In this document: piece after piece, positions 15,419 to 24,546 of the stretch | Numbering within the stretch: position 1 is the first letter of the stretch | How the letters are laid out: each line of letters begins with the position of its first letter | Assembly: GCA_900471515.1 (NCBI GenBank) | Contig: UCFC01000030.1 | Location: 98,948 to 162,947 of the forward strand | Reading direction: 5' to 3' | Source: Hyphomicrobiales bacterium | Lineage (GTDB): Bacteria > Pseudomonadota > Alphaproteobacteria > Rhizobiales > Rhizobiaceae | Length of the DNA stretch: 64,000 bases | Program-made: the position numbers and the translations under genes | Notes under the pieces: model-generated | Database searches by the model: none | Seen by the model: the letters and a program-made list of their open reading frames with translations, nothing else | What the model was told of the DNA's origin: nothing

Positions 15419-16039
15419 ATGAGACTTGATTCCAAATATTTCGATCGCATCCGCACACGCCGCAGGCGAGAGCAGGAGCCCGAACAGGCGCCTCCGAGCT
15501 GTCAGTGGGACGGCTGCGACAAAAAAGGCACGCATCGCGCTCCTGTGGGACGCAATGCGGAAGGCCAGTTCTTTTTGTTCTGTTTCGAACACGTCAAGGA
15601 CTACAACAAGGGCTACAATTATTTCTCCGGCCTCTCGGACGGCGAAATCGCCCGTTACCAGAAAGAGGCGATCACCGGCCATCGCCCCACCTGGACCGTG
15701 GGCGTCAACAAGGATGCGAAGAACAGCCCGCTGCATGCCGAAATTCGCTCCGGCGCCTATTCGCGCGTGCGTGATCCCTTCGGTTTCGTCAAGGAAGGTG
15801 GCGGCAAGGGCAGCGGACCGCGTTTCCCGCAGGCACGCAAGCTGAAATCGCTGGAAGCCAAGGCTTTCGATACGATGGGACTTGCAGCGAACGCCACCTC
15901 GGCGGAGATCAAGAGCAAGTACAAGGAACTGGTCAAGAAGCACCACCCTGATGCGAATGGCGGGGATCGCGGCTCGGAAGAGCGTTTCCGCGCGGTCATC
16001 CAGGCCTATCAATTATTGAAGCAGAACGGTTTTTGTTAA
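15419..16039 (+). CDS. DnaJ-domain protein with putative zinc site
   Basis: 206 residues. The J domain is at the C-terminus (about 150-205) with HPD at 176-178 (KKHHPDANGG); it would stimulate an Hsp70 ATPase. The N-terminal half carries a CxxxxC (C28, C33) and a CxxH (C55, H58) pair that could bind zinc, and an arginine-rich start (RIRTRRRR). This C-terminal J domain layout is a common rhizobial protein found beside bolA. Client unknown. Confidence 0.85.
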   Translation: MRLDSKYFDRIRTRRRREQEPEQAPPSCQWDGCDKKGTHRAPVGRNAEGQFFLFCFEHVKDYNKGYNYFSGLSDGEIARYQKEAITGHRPTWTVGVNKDAKNSPLHAEIRSGAYSRVRDPFGFVKEGGGKGSGPRFPQARKLKSLEAKAFDTMGLAANATSAEIKSKYKELVKKHHPDANGGDRGSEERFRAVIQAYQLLKQNGFC

Positions 16040-16350
16040 TTCCCGTCCTTGCTCTTGAGCTTCAATCGGGTATGGTCCACATCGGCTGAGGCCGCAGGCA
16101 ACCGCGGCATATATATTTGTGCGTTTCCCGACACCGCCTCTGCCGACCTTCCGGACGCGGCGTTTCTTGTCCGGGACTCTTTCAAGAATGCTCGCCAGCG
16201 GTCATTATCCCGCCGAGGTTTCGTTTCAGTCCCGGAGAAGTATCGCCGACGTTCCGACCCTGGAGAGCGCGGAACACAGGCTGCGGCACCATGGTTGCGC
16301 AATGGCTGAGATAGTGTGGCCGGGTGACCGTCACCCGCCTTGGAGACATG
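16040..16350. other. intergenic stretch before cobS
   Basis: About 310 bases between the DnaJ-domain gene and cobS. I see no tRNA, no conserved cobalamin-riboswitch core and no convincing small gene; short frames on both strands have poor codon use. It probably holds the cobST promoter. Confidence 0.4.
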
Positions 16351-17343
16351 ATGAGCAAGATTGACCTTGATATTTCCGAACTGCCCGACACCACCGTTTC
16401 GGTCCGGGAGGTCTTCGGCATCGATTCCGACATCCGCGTTCCTGCCTACAGCAAGGGCGATGCCTATGTTCCGGATCTCGATCCCGACTATCTCTTCGAC
16501 CGCGAGACGACGCTCGCGATCCTCGCCGGCTTCGCCCATAACCGACGCGTGATGATTTCCGGCTACCACGGCACGGGCAAGTCTTCGCATATCGAGCAGG
16601 TCGCCGCTCGCCTCAACTGGCCCTGCGTGCGTATCAACCTCGACAGCCATGTCAGCCGTATCGACCTCGTCGGCAAGGATGCCATCGTCGTCAAGGACGG
16701 GCTGCAGGTCACCGAATTCAAGGACGGCATCCTGCCCTGGGCCTACCAGCACAATGTCGCGCTCGTCTTCGACGAATATGATGCCGGCCGCCCGGACGTG
16801 ATGTTCGTCATCCAGCGCGTGCTGGAATCGTCGGGCCGCCTGACGCTGCTCGACCAGAGCCGCGTCATCCGTCCTCACCCGGCCTTCCGCCTGTTTGCGA
16901 CCGCCAACACGATCGGCCTCGGCGATACGACCGGCCTCTATCACGGCACGCAGCAGATCAACCAGGCGCAGATGGACCGCTGGTCGATCGTCTCGACGCT
17001 GAACTACCTGCCGCACGACCACGAAGTGAACATCATCGCCGCCAAGGTGAAGAGCTTCGGCAAGGACAAGGAAGGCCGCGAGACGGTTTCCAAGATGGTC
17101 CGCGTCGCCGACCTGACGCGCGCATCGTTCATGAACGGCGATCTTTCGACCGTCATGAGCCCGCGTACCGTCATCACCTGGGCCGAGAATGCCGAGATCT
17201 TCGGCGATATCGCCTTCGCCTTCCGCGTCACCTTCCTCAACAAGTGCGACGAGCTGGAGCGCCCGCTGGTGGCCGAACACTATCAGCGCGCCTTCGGCGT
17301 GGAACTGAAGGAAAGCGCTGCCAACATCGTGCTGGGGGCGTAA
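16351..17343 (+). CDS. cobS: aerobic cobaltochelatase subunit CobS
   Basis: 330 residues from ATG 16351 (MSKIDLDISELPDTT), chosen because GGAG lies five bases upstream; an ATG sits immediately before it. AAA+ ATPase with Walker A GYHGTGKS (71-78), Walker B LVFDEYD and sensor region FATANTIG. With CobT it forms the chaperone-like ATPase that, with CobN, inserts cobalt into hydrogenobyrinic acid a,c-diamide. cobT follows 12 bases later. cobN is not in this window. Confidence 0.95.
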   Translation: MSKIDLDISELPDTTVSVREVFGIDSDIRVPAYSKGDAYVPDLDPDYLFDRETTLAILAGFAHNRRVMISGYHGTGKSSHIEQVAARLNWPCVRINLDSHVSRIDLVGKDAIVVKDGLQVTEFKDGILPWAYQHNVALVFDEYDAGRPDVMFVIQRVLESSGRLTLLDQSRVIRPHPAFRLFATANTIGLGDTTGLYHGTQQINQAQMDRWSIVSTLNYLPHDHEVNIIAAKVKSFGKDKEGRETVSKMVRVADLTRASFMNGDLSTVMSPRTVITWAENAEIFGDIAFAFRVTFLNKCDELERPLVAEHYQRAFGVELKESAANIVLGA

Positions 17344-17355
17344 GGCCCGTCGATC

Positions 17356-19257
17356 ATGGCATCTCGTGGTGACAATTCGAAAGCAAAGCCCGGCGCGCCT
17401 GTCGATGTCGAGCCGTTGCGGCGCGCGATAACCGGTTGCGTGCGCGCCATTGCCGGCGACGATCAGGTCGAGGTGGCTTTTGCCAATGAGCGCCCCGGCA
17501 TGACGGGCGAACGCATTCGCCTGCCGGAGCTTTCCAAGCGGCCGACGGCGCACGAGCTGGCGGTCACGCGCGGCCTTGGCGATTCCATGGCGCTGCGCAT
17601 CGCCTGTCACGACGAGAAGGTCCATTCCAGCATGGCGCCGCAGGGTTCCGACGCCCGGGCGATTTTCGATGCCGTCGAGCAGGCGCGCGTGGAATCGATC
17701 GGTTCGCTGCGCATGGAAGGCATGGCCGCAAACCTGCGCTCCATGACGGCAGAGAAATACGCCAAGGCGAATTTCACCGGCATCGAGCGGCAGGAGGACG
17801 CGCCGATCGGCGAGGCCGTTGCCATGATGGTGCGCGAGAAGCTCACCGGGCAGAAGCCGCCGGCTTCGGCCGGCAAGGTTCTCGATCTCTGGCGCTCCTT
17901 CATCGAGGAGAAGGCCGGCAGCGAACTCGACAATCTCTCCGGCGTCATCAACGACCAGCAGGCCTTCTCGAAGGTCATCCGCAATATGTTGTCGGCGATG
18001 GAAATGGCCGAGGAATTCGGTGACGACGACAGCGACCCGGATTCCGACGATCAGTCCAACGAGGACGATCAGCCGACGGGCGACGAGCAGAACGAGGACG
18101 AGGTCGACGAGGATGCCGGCAGCGATGCCGCCCCCGTCGAGGACAGCGAAGTCTCCGACGAGCAGATGGAGGACGGCGAGACCGAAGGCGCCGAAATCTC
18201 CGACGACGACATGATGGAAGAGGGCGAGGACGATTCGGAAACGCCGGGTGAAACCCGCCGTCCGAACACGCCCTTTGCCGATTTCAACGAGAAGGTCGAT
18301 TACCACGTCTATACGGAGGAGTTCGACGAGGTCATCACGGCCGAAGAGCTGTGCGATGCCTCCGAACTCGAGCGTCTGCGCGCCTTCCTCGACAAGCAGC
18401 TCGCGCATCTGCAAGGTGCTGTCGGCCGTCTTGCCAACCGCCTGCAGCGCAAGCTGATGGCGCAGCAGAACCGCTCCTGGGATTTCGATCTCGAAGAAGG
18501 TTATCTCGATACGGCCCGCCTGCAGCGCATCATCATCGATCCGACGCAGCCGCTGTCCTTCAAGATGGAGCGCGACACGCAGTTCCGCGATACGGTCGTG
18601 ACGCTCCTGATCGACAATTCCGGCTCCATGCGCGGCCGGCCGATCACGGTTGCCGCCACTTGCGCCGATATTCTGGCGCGCACGCTGGAGCGCTGCGGCG
18701 TCAAGGTGGAGATCCTCGGCTTCACGACCAAGGCCTGGAAGGGCGGCCAGGCGCGCGAGAACTGGCTTGCGAACGGCAAGCCGCAGACGCCGGGCCGCCT
18801 CAACGACCTGCGCCACATCGTCTACAAGTCGGCCGACGCCCCGTGGCGGCGTGCGCGCACCAATCTCGGCCTGATGATGCGCGAAGGGCTGCTCAAGGAA
18901 AACATCGATGGCGAGGCGCTGATCTGGGCGCATAACCGGCTTCTGGCCCGGCGCGAGCAGCGCCGCATCCTGATGATGATTTCGGATGGTGCGCCGGTCG
19001 ACGATTCCACGCTGTCGGTCAATCCCGGCAACTACCTGGAGCGGCACCTGCGCGCCGTGATCGAACAGATCGAGACGCGTTCTCCGGTCGAGCTTCTGGC
19101 GATCGGCATCGGCCATGACGTGACGCGCTATTATCGCCGCGCCGTGACGATCGTCGATGCGGACGAGCTTGCCGGCGCTATGACCGAACAGCTTGCTGCG
19201 CTTTTCGAGGATCATGCCGGGCAACCGCACGGCGGTCGCCTGCGCCGTGCCGGCTGA
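17356..19257 (+). CDS. cobT: aerobic cobaltochelatase subunit CobT
   Basis: 633 residues, the usual size. N-terminal CobT domain (about 10-215), a very acidic linker (about 220-300, dominated by D and E), and a C-terminal von Willebrand A domain whose MIDAS reads LLIDNSGSMRG (D420, S422, S424). CobT forms a ring complex with CobS that drives cobalt insertion by CobN. The VWA domain presumably contacts the Mg-chelatase-like partner. Confidence 0.95.
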   Translation: MASRGDNSKAKPGAPVDVEPLRRAITGCVRAIAGDDQVEVAFANERPGMTGERIRLPELSKRPTAHELAVTRGLGDSMALRIACHDEKVHSSMAPQGSDARAIFDAVEQARVESIGSLRMEGMAANLRSMTAEKYAKANFTGIERQEDAPIGEAVAMMVREKLTGQKPPASAGKVLDLWRSFIEEKAGSELDNLSGVINDQQAFSKVIRNMLSAMEMAEEFGDDDSDPDSDDQSNEDDQPTGDEQNEDEVDEDAGSDAAPVEDSEVSDEQMEDGETEGAEISDDDMMEEGEDDSETPGETRRPNTPFADFNEKVDYHVYTEEFDEVITAEELCDASELERLRAFLDKQLAHLQGAVGRLANRLQRKLMAQQNRSWDFDLEEGYLDTARLQRIIIDPTQPLSFKMERDTQFRDTVVTLLIDNSGSMRGRPITVAATCADILARTLERCGVKVEILGFTTKAWKGGQARENWLANGKPQTPGRLNDLRHIVYKSADAPWRRARTNLGLMMREGLLKENIDGEALIWAHNRLLARREQRRILMMISDGAPVDDSTLSVNPGNYLERHLRAVIEQIETRSPVELLAIGIGHDVTRYYRRAVTIVDADELAGAMTEQLAALFEDHAGQPHGGRLRRAG

Positions 19258-19282
19258 TAACGGTTTCGGGGAAACGGTTCGC

Positions 19283-20281
19283 ATGGCGTTTGAAAACCTG
19301 TCTCGCGCGGCTCTGGTTGTCCTTGGCCTCGCGACAGGTTTCTCAGGCGCTCATGCAGGCGAACCCGCGAAGATCATCAGCCGGAAGATTGCGGATTTCC
19401 ATATCGGCCGCGACGAAACCCGTTTCGGCCCTTTACAGTTTATCGGCGGGCTGGAGATGGTGTCGGACAATTCCCTGTTCGGCTCGCTCTCTTCCATCCG
19501 TATGCGTGCCGACGGCAGGAGTTTCGTCGGCGTGCTCGATACCGGGCACTGGCTGACGGGCAGCATCGAGCGCGATGCCAAGGGCAGGCTGTCCGGCCTT
19601 TCCGATGTCGAAATCACGCCGATGCGGGATCGTGTTGGCCGCACCTATGAGGGCAAGGGGCGCATGGATGCCGAGGGCCTCGCGCTGGATGGCGACCGGA
19701 TTCTGGTCTCCTTCGAGCAGGACCATCGCGTCGATGTCTATCCGGACCCCGGCTTCCTCGGCTCGCGATCCCTGTCGACGGTCGGGATCCTCATTCCCGC
19801 CGACGAGATGCGGGCAAACCGGGGAATTGAAACCGTTGTCGTCGCCCCTGCCTCAAGCCCGCTGAAAGGCGCACCCGTGATCGTGACGGAGCGCAGCCTC
19901 GACGAGGACGGCAACCGGCTTGCGGCAATTCTGGACGGGCCTCTGAAGGGGCAGTTTACGGTCGAGAGGGACGGCAGCTTCGATGTCACCGACGGCGCCT
20001 TCCTGCCTGGTGGCGATCTGCTTCTCCTGGAGCGGCGCTTCAATATGGCCGAGGGCATCGGCATGCGCATTCGACGCATCAAGGCAGGCGACATCAAACC
20101 CGGTACCGTCGTGAATGGCGAACTGCTTGTCGAGGGCAATTTCAACTACAATATCGACAATATGGAAGGGCTCGATGCCTTCCAGGCCGCCGACGGCACG
20201 ACGCATGTCATCCTGGTGTCGGACGACAACCACTCCATTCTTCAGCGCAATCTGATGCTGGAATTCCGGCTCGTCGATTGA
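19283..20281 (+). CDS. esterase-like activity of phytase family protein, secreted
   Basis: 332 residues from ATG 19283; the frame extends upstream into cobT but ATG 19283 gives a clean signal peptide (MAFENLSRAALVVLG ... SGAHA, cleavage near 25). The mature part is a beta-propeller-like phytase-type esterase domain with FIGGLEMVSDN, GKGRMDAEGLALDG and FNYNIDNMEGLDAF, typical of COG4246 proteins. Periplasmic. Substrate unknown. It follows cobT by 25 bases and may share its transcript. Confidence 0.8.
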   Translation: MAFENLSRAALVVLGLATGFSGAHAGEPAKIISRKIADFHIGRDETRFGPLQFIGGLEMVSDNSLFGSLSSIRMRADGRSFVGVLDTGHWLTGSIERDAKGRLSGLSDVEITPMRDRVGRTYEGKGRMDAEGLALDGDRILVSFEQDHRVDVYPDPGFLGSRSLSTVGILIPADEMRANRGIETVVVAPASSPLKGAPVIVTERSLDEDGNRLAAILDGPLKGQFTVERDGSFDVTDGAFLPGGDLLLLERRFNMAEGIGMRIRRIKAGDIKPGTVVNGELLVEGNFNYNIDNMEGLDAFQAADGTTHVILVSDDNHSILQRNLMLEFRLVD

Positions 20282-20352
20282 GCGGCGGTTGAACGGCTGT
20301 CATAAGTCTGCGTTATGCGGACATTCCTTTCGCTGTCAGCTTTCGAGATCGT

Positions 20353-20916
20353 ATGATGCGCATCCATATCACGGGAGCATCGGGCTCCGGCACGACCACG
20401 CTCGGCCTGGCGCTGGCCGAAACGCTCGGCATCCGTCATCTCGATACCGATCATTTCTTCTGGATGCCGACCGATCCGCCCTTCACGACGCAGCGCGAGG
20501 TCGGCGCGCGTGTCGCGATGCTCAGGCAGGAGGCGCAGCCCGATGGCAGCTGGGTGCTTTCCGGCTCGGCGCTGAAATGGGGCGCGGAATTCGAGCCGCT
20601 TTACGATCTGGTGGTCTTTCTGAGGATCGTTCCGGCCCTGCGCATGGAGCGCATCCGCAGGCGCGAGGAGCAGCGTTACGGCGAGAGGATCAGGCCGGGT
20701 GGCGACATGGCGGTTCAGAGCCGCGCCTTCATGGAATGGGCCGAGAGCTACGATACGGCCGGGCCGGAACGGCGCAGCCTCGTCGGGCACGAGGAGTGGT
20801 TGGGGACGCTGACGAGGCCGATCCTGCGGCTCGATTCGTCACGGCCTGTCGGCGACCTCGTCGCGGCAGTGCTGGACCACCCGGCGGTCATTGCGCGGCG
20901 CCCTCGATCCTCGTGA
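20353..20916 (+). CDS. P-loop adenylate-kinase-like NTPase
   Basis: 187 residues. A Walker A at the extreme N-terminus (GASGSGTTT, from residue 8) is followed by a substrate-like DTDHFFW segment and a lid region (RIRRREEQRYGERI). This resembles small uncharacterised nucleotide-kinase-like proteins related to DNA topology modulation proteins. Phosphate acceptor unknown. Tandem ATGs at 20353 and 20356 are both possible starts. The following 180 bases (20917-21099) contain no gene I can support. Confidence 0.75.
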   Translation: MMRIHITGASGSGTTTLGLALAETLGIRHLDTDHFFWMPTDPPFTTQREVGARVAMLRQEAQPDGSWVLSGSALKWGAEFEPLYDLVVFLRIVPALRMERIRRREEQRYGERIRPGGDMAVQSRAFMEWAESYDTAGPERRSLVGHEEWLGTLTRPILRLDSSRPVGDLVAAVLDHPAVIARRPRSS

Positions 20917-21099
20917 TATCTGCGCGTGGTGGTGCCGTTGGCGGGCGTGGGCTGGCCGCAAAGTCTGCAACCAGCCCCTCCAGCATTCATGACCAAGCGT
21001 TTTCCTGGGACGCTCGATCACGAATGATCTTCATGCAAAGCGGGGAGCAAAGGCGGGGGTGCGAATATCCCGATCCGCCGCCCGATTGCGGGCCGGCGC

Positions 21100-21735
21100 T
21101 TACCGTGCCGCGACGGGCTGCATCGGGCGCAGCACGTTCATCAGTGCGCCATAGGGCAGCAGCATGACGAGGCCGACAAGCATCTTCACCAGGAAATCGC
21201 CGAGCGCCCAGGAGATCCAGCGCGGGGCCTCCGTCGAGAGGATGCCGAGGATCGGTGCGCTCTCCAGCGCGAAGGGCTCGTTCGGGCCAAGGAAGACGAA
21301 GAAGGCGGCGAAGGACAGCGAGAAGAACATCACCGTATCCAGCGCCGAACCGATCAGCGAGCCGATAAGCGGCGCGCGCCACCAGGCCTGACGGCGCAGG
21401 CGGTTGAAGACGGCTATGTCGAGAAGCTGGCCGGCGAGATAGGCCGAGCCGGAGGCGATCGCGATACGCGGAACCGAAGTGAAGAAGGACAATGCCACAC
21501 CGACGACAAAGCCGGCGAAAACCACCTTGCGTGCAGCCTGCGAGCCGAACTGGCGGTTCGTCAGGTCGGTGATCAGGAAGGCGATCGGATAGGAGAAGGC
21601 GCCCCAAGTGAGAATGTCGGCGAGATTGATGCCGGCAATCGTGGCGTTCAGCGGAAACTGGACGAGGAAGTTGGAGGCGACGACGACGAGCGTCATCAGG
21701 GCGACATAGGCAAGCGTATAGCGGGTCTTCAGCAT
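21100..21735 (-). CDS. yhhQ: queuosine precursor transporter (YhhQ, DUF165)
   Basis: 211 residues, six transmembrane helices. Family hallmarks are LADILTWGAFSYPIAFLITD, LTNRQFG, and the IASGSAYLAGQLLDIAVFNRLR segment. YhhQ imports preQ0/preQ1 for queuosine tRNA modification. Single gene with its own upstream region; the rpmB terminator lies just upstream. Confidence 0.88.
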   Translation of the reverse strand: MLKTRYTLAYVALMTLVVVASNFLVQFPLNATIAGINLADILTWGAFSYPIAFLITDLTNRQFGSQAARKVVFAGFVVGVALSFFTSVPRIAIASGSAYLAGQLLDIAVFNRLRRQAWWRAPLIGSLIGSALDTVMFFSLSFAAFFVFLGPNEPFALESAPILGILSTEAPRWISWALGDFLVKMLVGLVMLLPYGALMNVLRPMQPVAAR

Positions 21736-21796
21736 TTTTTTATCCTGGGTGATGCCACCAGTTCGCGTGAAATTTAAGCCGAAAGGCTCTCAAAGC

Positions 21797-21833
21797 AAAA
21801 GGCTTGTCCGGATATTATCCGTGCAAGCCTTTT
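21797..21833 (-). terminator. rho-independent terminator after rpmB
   Basis: AAAAGGCTTG and CAAGCCTTTT pair perfectly (10 bp) around a 17-base loop. On the minus strand the stem is followed by a T-rich tail. It lies 29 bases past the rpmB stop. Confidence 0.7.
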
Positions 21834-21861
21834 AAAGCTTTGGAAAGACGTGGGCCGACGC

Positions 21862-22158
21862 TTAGGCAGCGGCGGTTTCAGCGGTCTTCTTGACGATCTG
21901 ACGACGCAGCAGACGGGCGCGCATCGAAAGTTCGCTTTCGTTTGCCTTCAGCAGGAAGGCGTCAAGGCCGCCACGATGCTCGACGGAACGAAGAGCAGCA
22001 GCCGAAACGCGAAGACGGTAACGCTGGCCGAGCGCGTCGGAGATCAGCGTAACCTGGCACAGGTTCGGGAGGAACCGGCGCTTGGTCTTGTTGTTGGCAT
22101 GGCTGACATTGTTACCAGTCAGGACTGCCTTGCCGGTCAATTCGCACATGCGGGACAT
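21862..22158 (-). CDS. rpmB: 50S ribosomal protein L28
   Basis: 98 residues from ATG 22158 (MSRMCELTGKAVLTGNNVSHA). NNVSHANNKTKRRFLPNL is diagnostic of L28. The length is the longer alphaproteobacterial form with a C-terminal extension LLRRQIVKKTAETAAA. An open frame upstream is disregarded because homology starts at MSRMCEL. Divergent from the DUF3108 gene and followed by a terminator. Confidence 0.97.
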   Translation of the reverse strand: MSRMCELTGKAVLTGNNVSHANNKTKRRFLPNLCQVTLISDALGQRYRLRVSAAALRSVEHRGGLDAFLLKANESELSMRARLLRRQIVKKTAETAAA

Positions 22159-22399
22159 GGAACACCTATTCTTGTTTTTCTCGAGCCATTGGGTGACAAT
22201 CCGGCAACAACCGGCTGCGCAATCCAACAGGCCATGATTGGAAAGTTGCGGTTCTATAGTCAGACAGGTCGCGCGCGTCAAGCCAAACCTTGGCCTTTCC
22301 CGCAATTCTGTCAAAAAGCTGCTGTTTTCTTCGGAATGCGGCAGGAGTATAGACCGCAATGCAAGGGCGCAAGCGACCCGGCAAGACAAGGCTCTCACT

Positions 22400-23182
22400 A
22401 TGGCTCATCCTGGCAGACGGATATTGGTTTCGGCATTCGCGGCACTCCTGGCCTTGCCGGCCGGCGCGAGCGAGATTCAGCACCGCACGGAATACAAGGT
22501 GGCCCTTGCCGGCCTGACGATCGCGCGGGCGGCCTTCGTCACCAGGATCGAAGACGACCATAGCTACAATATTGACGGGGACATCAAGTCGGCCGGTCTC
22601 GCCGACCTCGTGACCGATATCCTGGCCAAGACCAGCGTGACCGGCGTGGTTCGCAACGACCGGCTGCAGGCGGCGAAATACGTTCTCTATTACAAGACCG
22701 GCAAGAAGGCGCGGACCTACGAGGTCAGCTACCGCAACGGCAATATCGTTTCGGCCACGACCACGCCTGAGCCGCGCCGGCCGAAGAACTGGATTCCGGT
22801 AACGCAGGGCGACATGCGATCGGTGCTCGACCCGATCTCGGGCCTGATCTTTACCGGCGATACCAACGTCTGTGCGCAGAAGCTGCCGATCTTCGACGGC
22901 GAGACACGCATGGATCTCGTGCTTTCGCCGAAGGGCGACGAGGATTTCTCCACCGATGGCTTCAAGGGCAAGGCGACCGTTTGCGGCGTGCGCTTCATTC
23001 CGCGCTCGGGCTACAAGAAGGGGCGCAAGGACCTCGTCTACCTCAGCAAGAGCAACCGGATGGAAATCTGGTTTGCCAAGGCGGAGGCTGCAAATGTATA
23101 TGCACCAGTCTATGTCCGTATTCCCACCGAATACGGAACGGTGACGATTACGGCTGTGAAATACAGCAGCGTGAATAGCTGA
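22400..23182 (+). CDS. DUF3108 domain-containing periplasmic protein
   Basis: 260 residues from ATG 22400 (MAHPGRRILVSAFAALLALPAGA), giving a signal peptide cut near residue 24. The mature protein is beta-rich with EYKVALAGLTIARAAF near the start, which fits DUF3108. Two cysteines (in TNVCAQ and ATVCGV) could form a disulfide. The frame continues upstream to 22238 but has no signal sequence there. Divergent from rpmB. Function unknown, probably envelope. Confidence 0.75.
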   Translation: MAHPGRRILVSAFAALLALPAGASEIQHRTEYKVALAGLTIARAAFVTRIEDDHSYNIDGDIKSAGLADLVTDILAKTSVTGVVRNDRLQAAKYVLYYKTGKKARTYEVSYRNGNIVSATTTPEPRRPKNWIPVTQGDMRSVLDPISGLIFTGDTNVCAQKLPIFDGETRMDLVLSPKGDEDFSTDGFKGKATVCGVRFIPRSGYKKGRKDLVYLSKSNRMEIWFAKAEAANVYAPVYVRIPTEYGTVTITAVKYSSVNS

Positions 23183-23215
23183 CGGAGGCTCCTCAGGTCT
23201 CCGTAAGGGGGACGG

Positions 23216-24109
23216 GTGAAACTTCGGGCAACGTTGATCGGTTTTGCGGCCATCTTGATGTGGTCGTTTCTGGCGCTCTTTACCAAGGCATCCGGCAAGA
23301 TGCCGCCGTTGCAGCTTTCGGCCATCTGTTTTGCCATCGGCAGCATCCCCGGCATTCTCGTGCTCGTCTCCAACCCGTCGCGGATGGCACTTCTGAAGCA
23401 GCCGGCAAAGGTCTGGATCACCGGAATTGCCGGTCTGTTCGGTTATCACTTCCTCTATTTCACGGCCTTGAGAAACGCGCCGGCGGTCGAGGCGGGGCTG
23501 ATTGCCTATCTCTGGCCGCTGCTGATCGTCGTCGGTTCGGCGCTGCTGCCGGGCGAGAGACTGCGCTGGTATCACATCGTCGGCGCTCTGGCCGGTCTGT
23601 GCGGCACCTTCCTGATCGTCGGGAGCAACGGTATCGATTTCGATGGTGCCTACGCTGTCGGTTATGGCGCGGCCTTCCTCTGCGCCTTCACGTGGTCGGG
23701 CTATTCATTGCTGACGCGGCGCTTCGATGCCGTCTCGACCGATGTCGTCACCGGCTTCTGCCTTGCGACATCGGTACTTTCGCTGATTTGCCATGTGATG
23801 CTCGAGACGACCGTCTGGCCGGCGAGCGGCTTCGAGTGGCTTGCCGTCGTGGGCCTCGGTCTGTTTCCTGTCGGTGCGGCCTTCTATGCCTGGGATCACG
23901 GGGTCAAGAACGGTGATATCCAGATCCTGGGTGCGGCAAGCTATGCCACGCCTCTGCTTTCGACGCTGATCCTGACGATCTTCGGAATTGCCGAGCCGAG
24001 CTGGCGCATTGCGTTTGCCTGTCTGCTGATCACGGGCGGGGCGGTGCTGGCCGCACAGGAGATGTTGCGCCGCAAGCCGCAGATGCAGCCGGCGGCGGAA
24101 CAGGCTTAA
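23216..24109 (+). CDS. EamA/DMT family transporter
   Basis: 297 residues with ten transmembrane helices in two EamA repeats (about 5-140 and 150-290). GTG start at 23216 with AGGGGG upstream. The segment YHFLYFTALRNAPAVEAGLIAYLWPLL is a typical repeat-1 signature of the drug/metabolite superfamily (YedA/RhaT-like). Substrate unknown. Its last four bases overlap the end of the convergent cupin gene. Confidence 0.88.
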   Translation: MKLRATLIGFAAILMWSFLALFTKASGKMPPLQLSAICFAIGSIPGILVLVSNPSRMALLKQPAKVWITGIAGLFGYHFLYFTALRNAPAVEAGLIAYLWPLLIVVGSALLPGERLRWYHIVGALAGLCGTFLIVGSNGIDFDGAYAVGYGAAFLCAFTWSGYSLLTRRFDAVSTDVVTGFCLATSVLSLICHVMLETTVWPASGFEWLAVVGLGLFPVGAAFYAWDHGVKNGDIQILGAASYATPLLSTLILTIFGIAEPSWRIAFACLLITGGAVLAAQEMLRRKPQMQPAAEQA

Positions 24110-24543
24110 TCGCCGGGTTTCCAGTCTGGCGGCGCCATCTCGAATTTGGAGAATTCGAAGCCGGGCGCCACGGTGCAGCCGACCAGCGTATAGTCCCCGA
24201 GCGTTTCGGCCGATTGCCACCAGTTGGCGGGAATGATGGCCTGCGGCCGTTCACCGCCGGCGATATCCATGCCGAGCGTCAGCGTCTGGCTGCCGGTACC
24301 GTCTTCGGAGCGATGCAGCGCGAGCGGCGCACCGGCATAGTAGTGCCAGACCTCGGCTGCGTCGTGCACGCGGTGCCAGTGCGAGCGCTGGCCCCTGGCA
24401 AGCAGATAGTAGATCGCCGTCGAATGGCCGCGCTCGCCGCCGTTGCCGTCGCGGAAGGTCTGGACGTACCAGCCGCCTTCGGGATGCGGCTGCATGCCGA
24501 GTTCGCGGATAATGTCCTCGGGAGTGAGGTCCCTGCCCGCCAT
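24106..24543 (-). CDS. cupin domain protein (DUF985)
   Basis: 145 residues. A single cupin barrel with PHPEGGWYVQTFRD, the histidine motif RSHWHRVHDAAEVWHYYAG and the C-terminal VAPGFEFSKFEMA, matching DUF985 proteins (COG3542). Metal-binding histidines are in the WHRVH and EVWHYY segments. Four bases downstream of gloB, so likely the same transcript. Substrate unknown. Confidence 0.87.
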   Translation of the reverse strand: MAGRDLTPEDIIRELGMQPHPEGGWYVQTFRDGNGGERGHSTAIYYLLARGQRSHWHRVHDAAEVWHYYAGAPLALHRSEDGTGSQTLTLGMDIAGGERPQAIIPANWWQSAETLGDYTLVGCTVAPGFEFSKFEMAPPDWKPGD

Positions 24544-24546
24544 GTC

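Noticed and set aside
16040..16350. Cobalamin riboswitch before cobS
   Set aside because: No recognisable B12-box core or the expected set of helices.
16036..19284. 1082-codon open frame antisense to cobS-cobT
   Set aside because: It mirrors the codon bias of cobS and cobT, contains no family signature and has no independent start signals; a GC-rich shadow.
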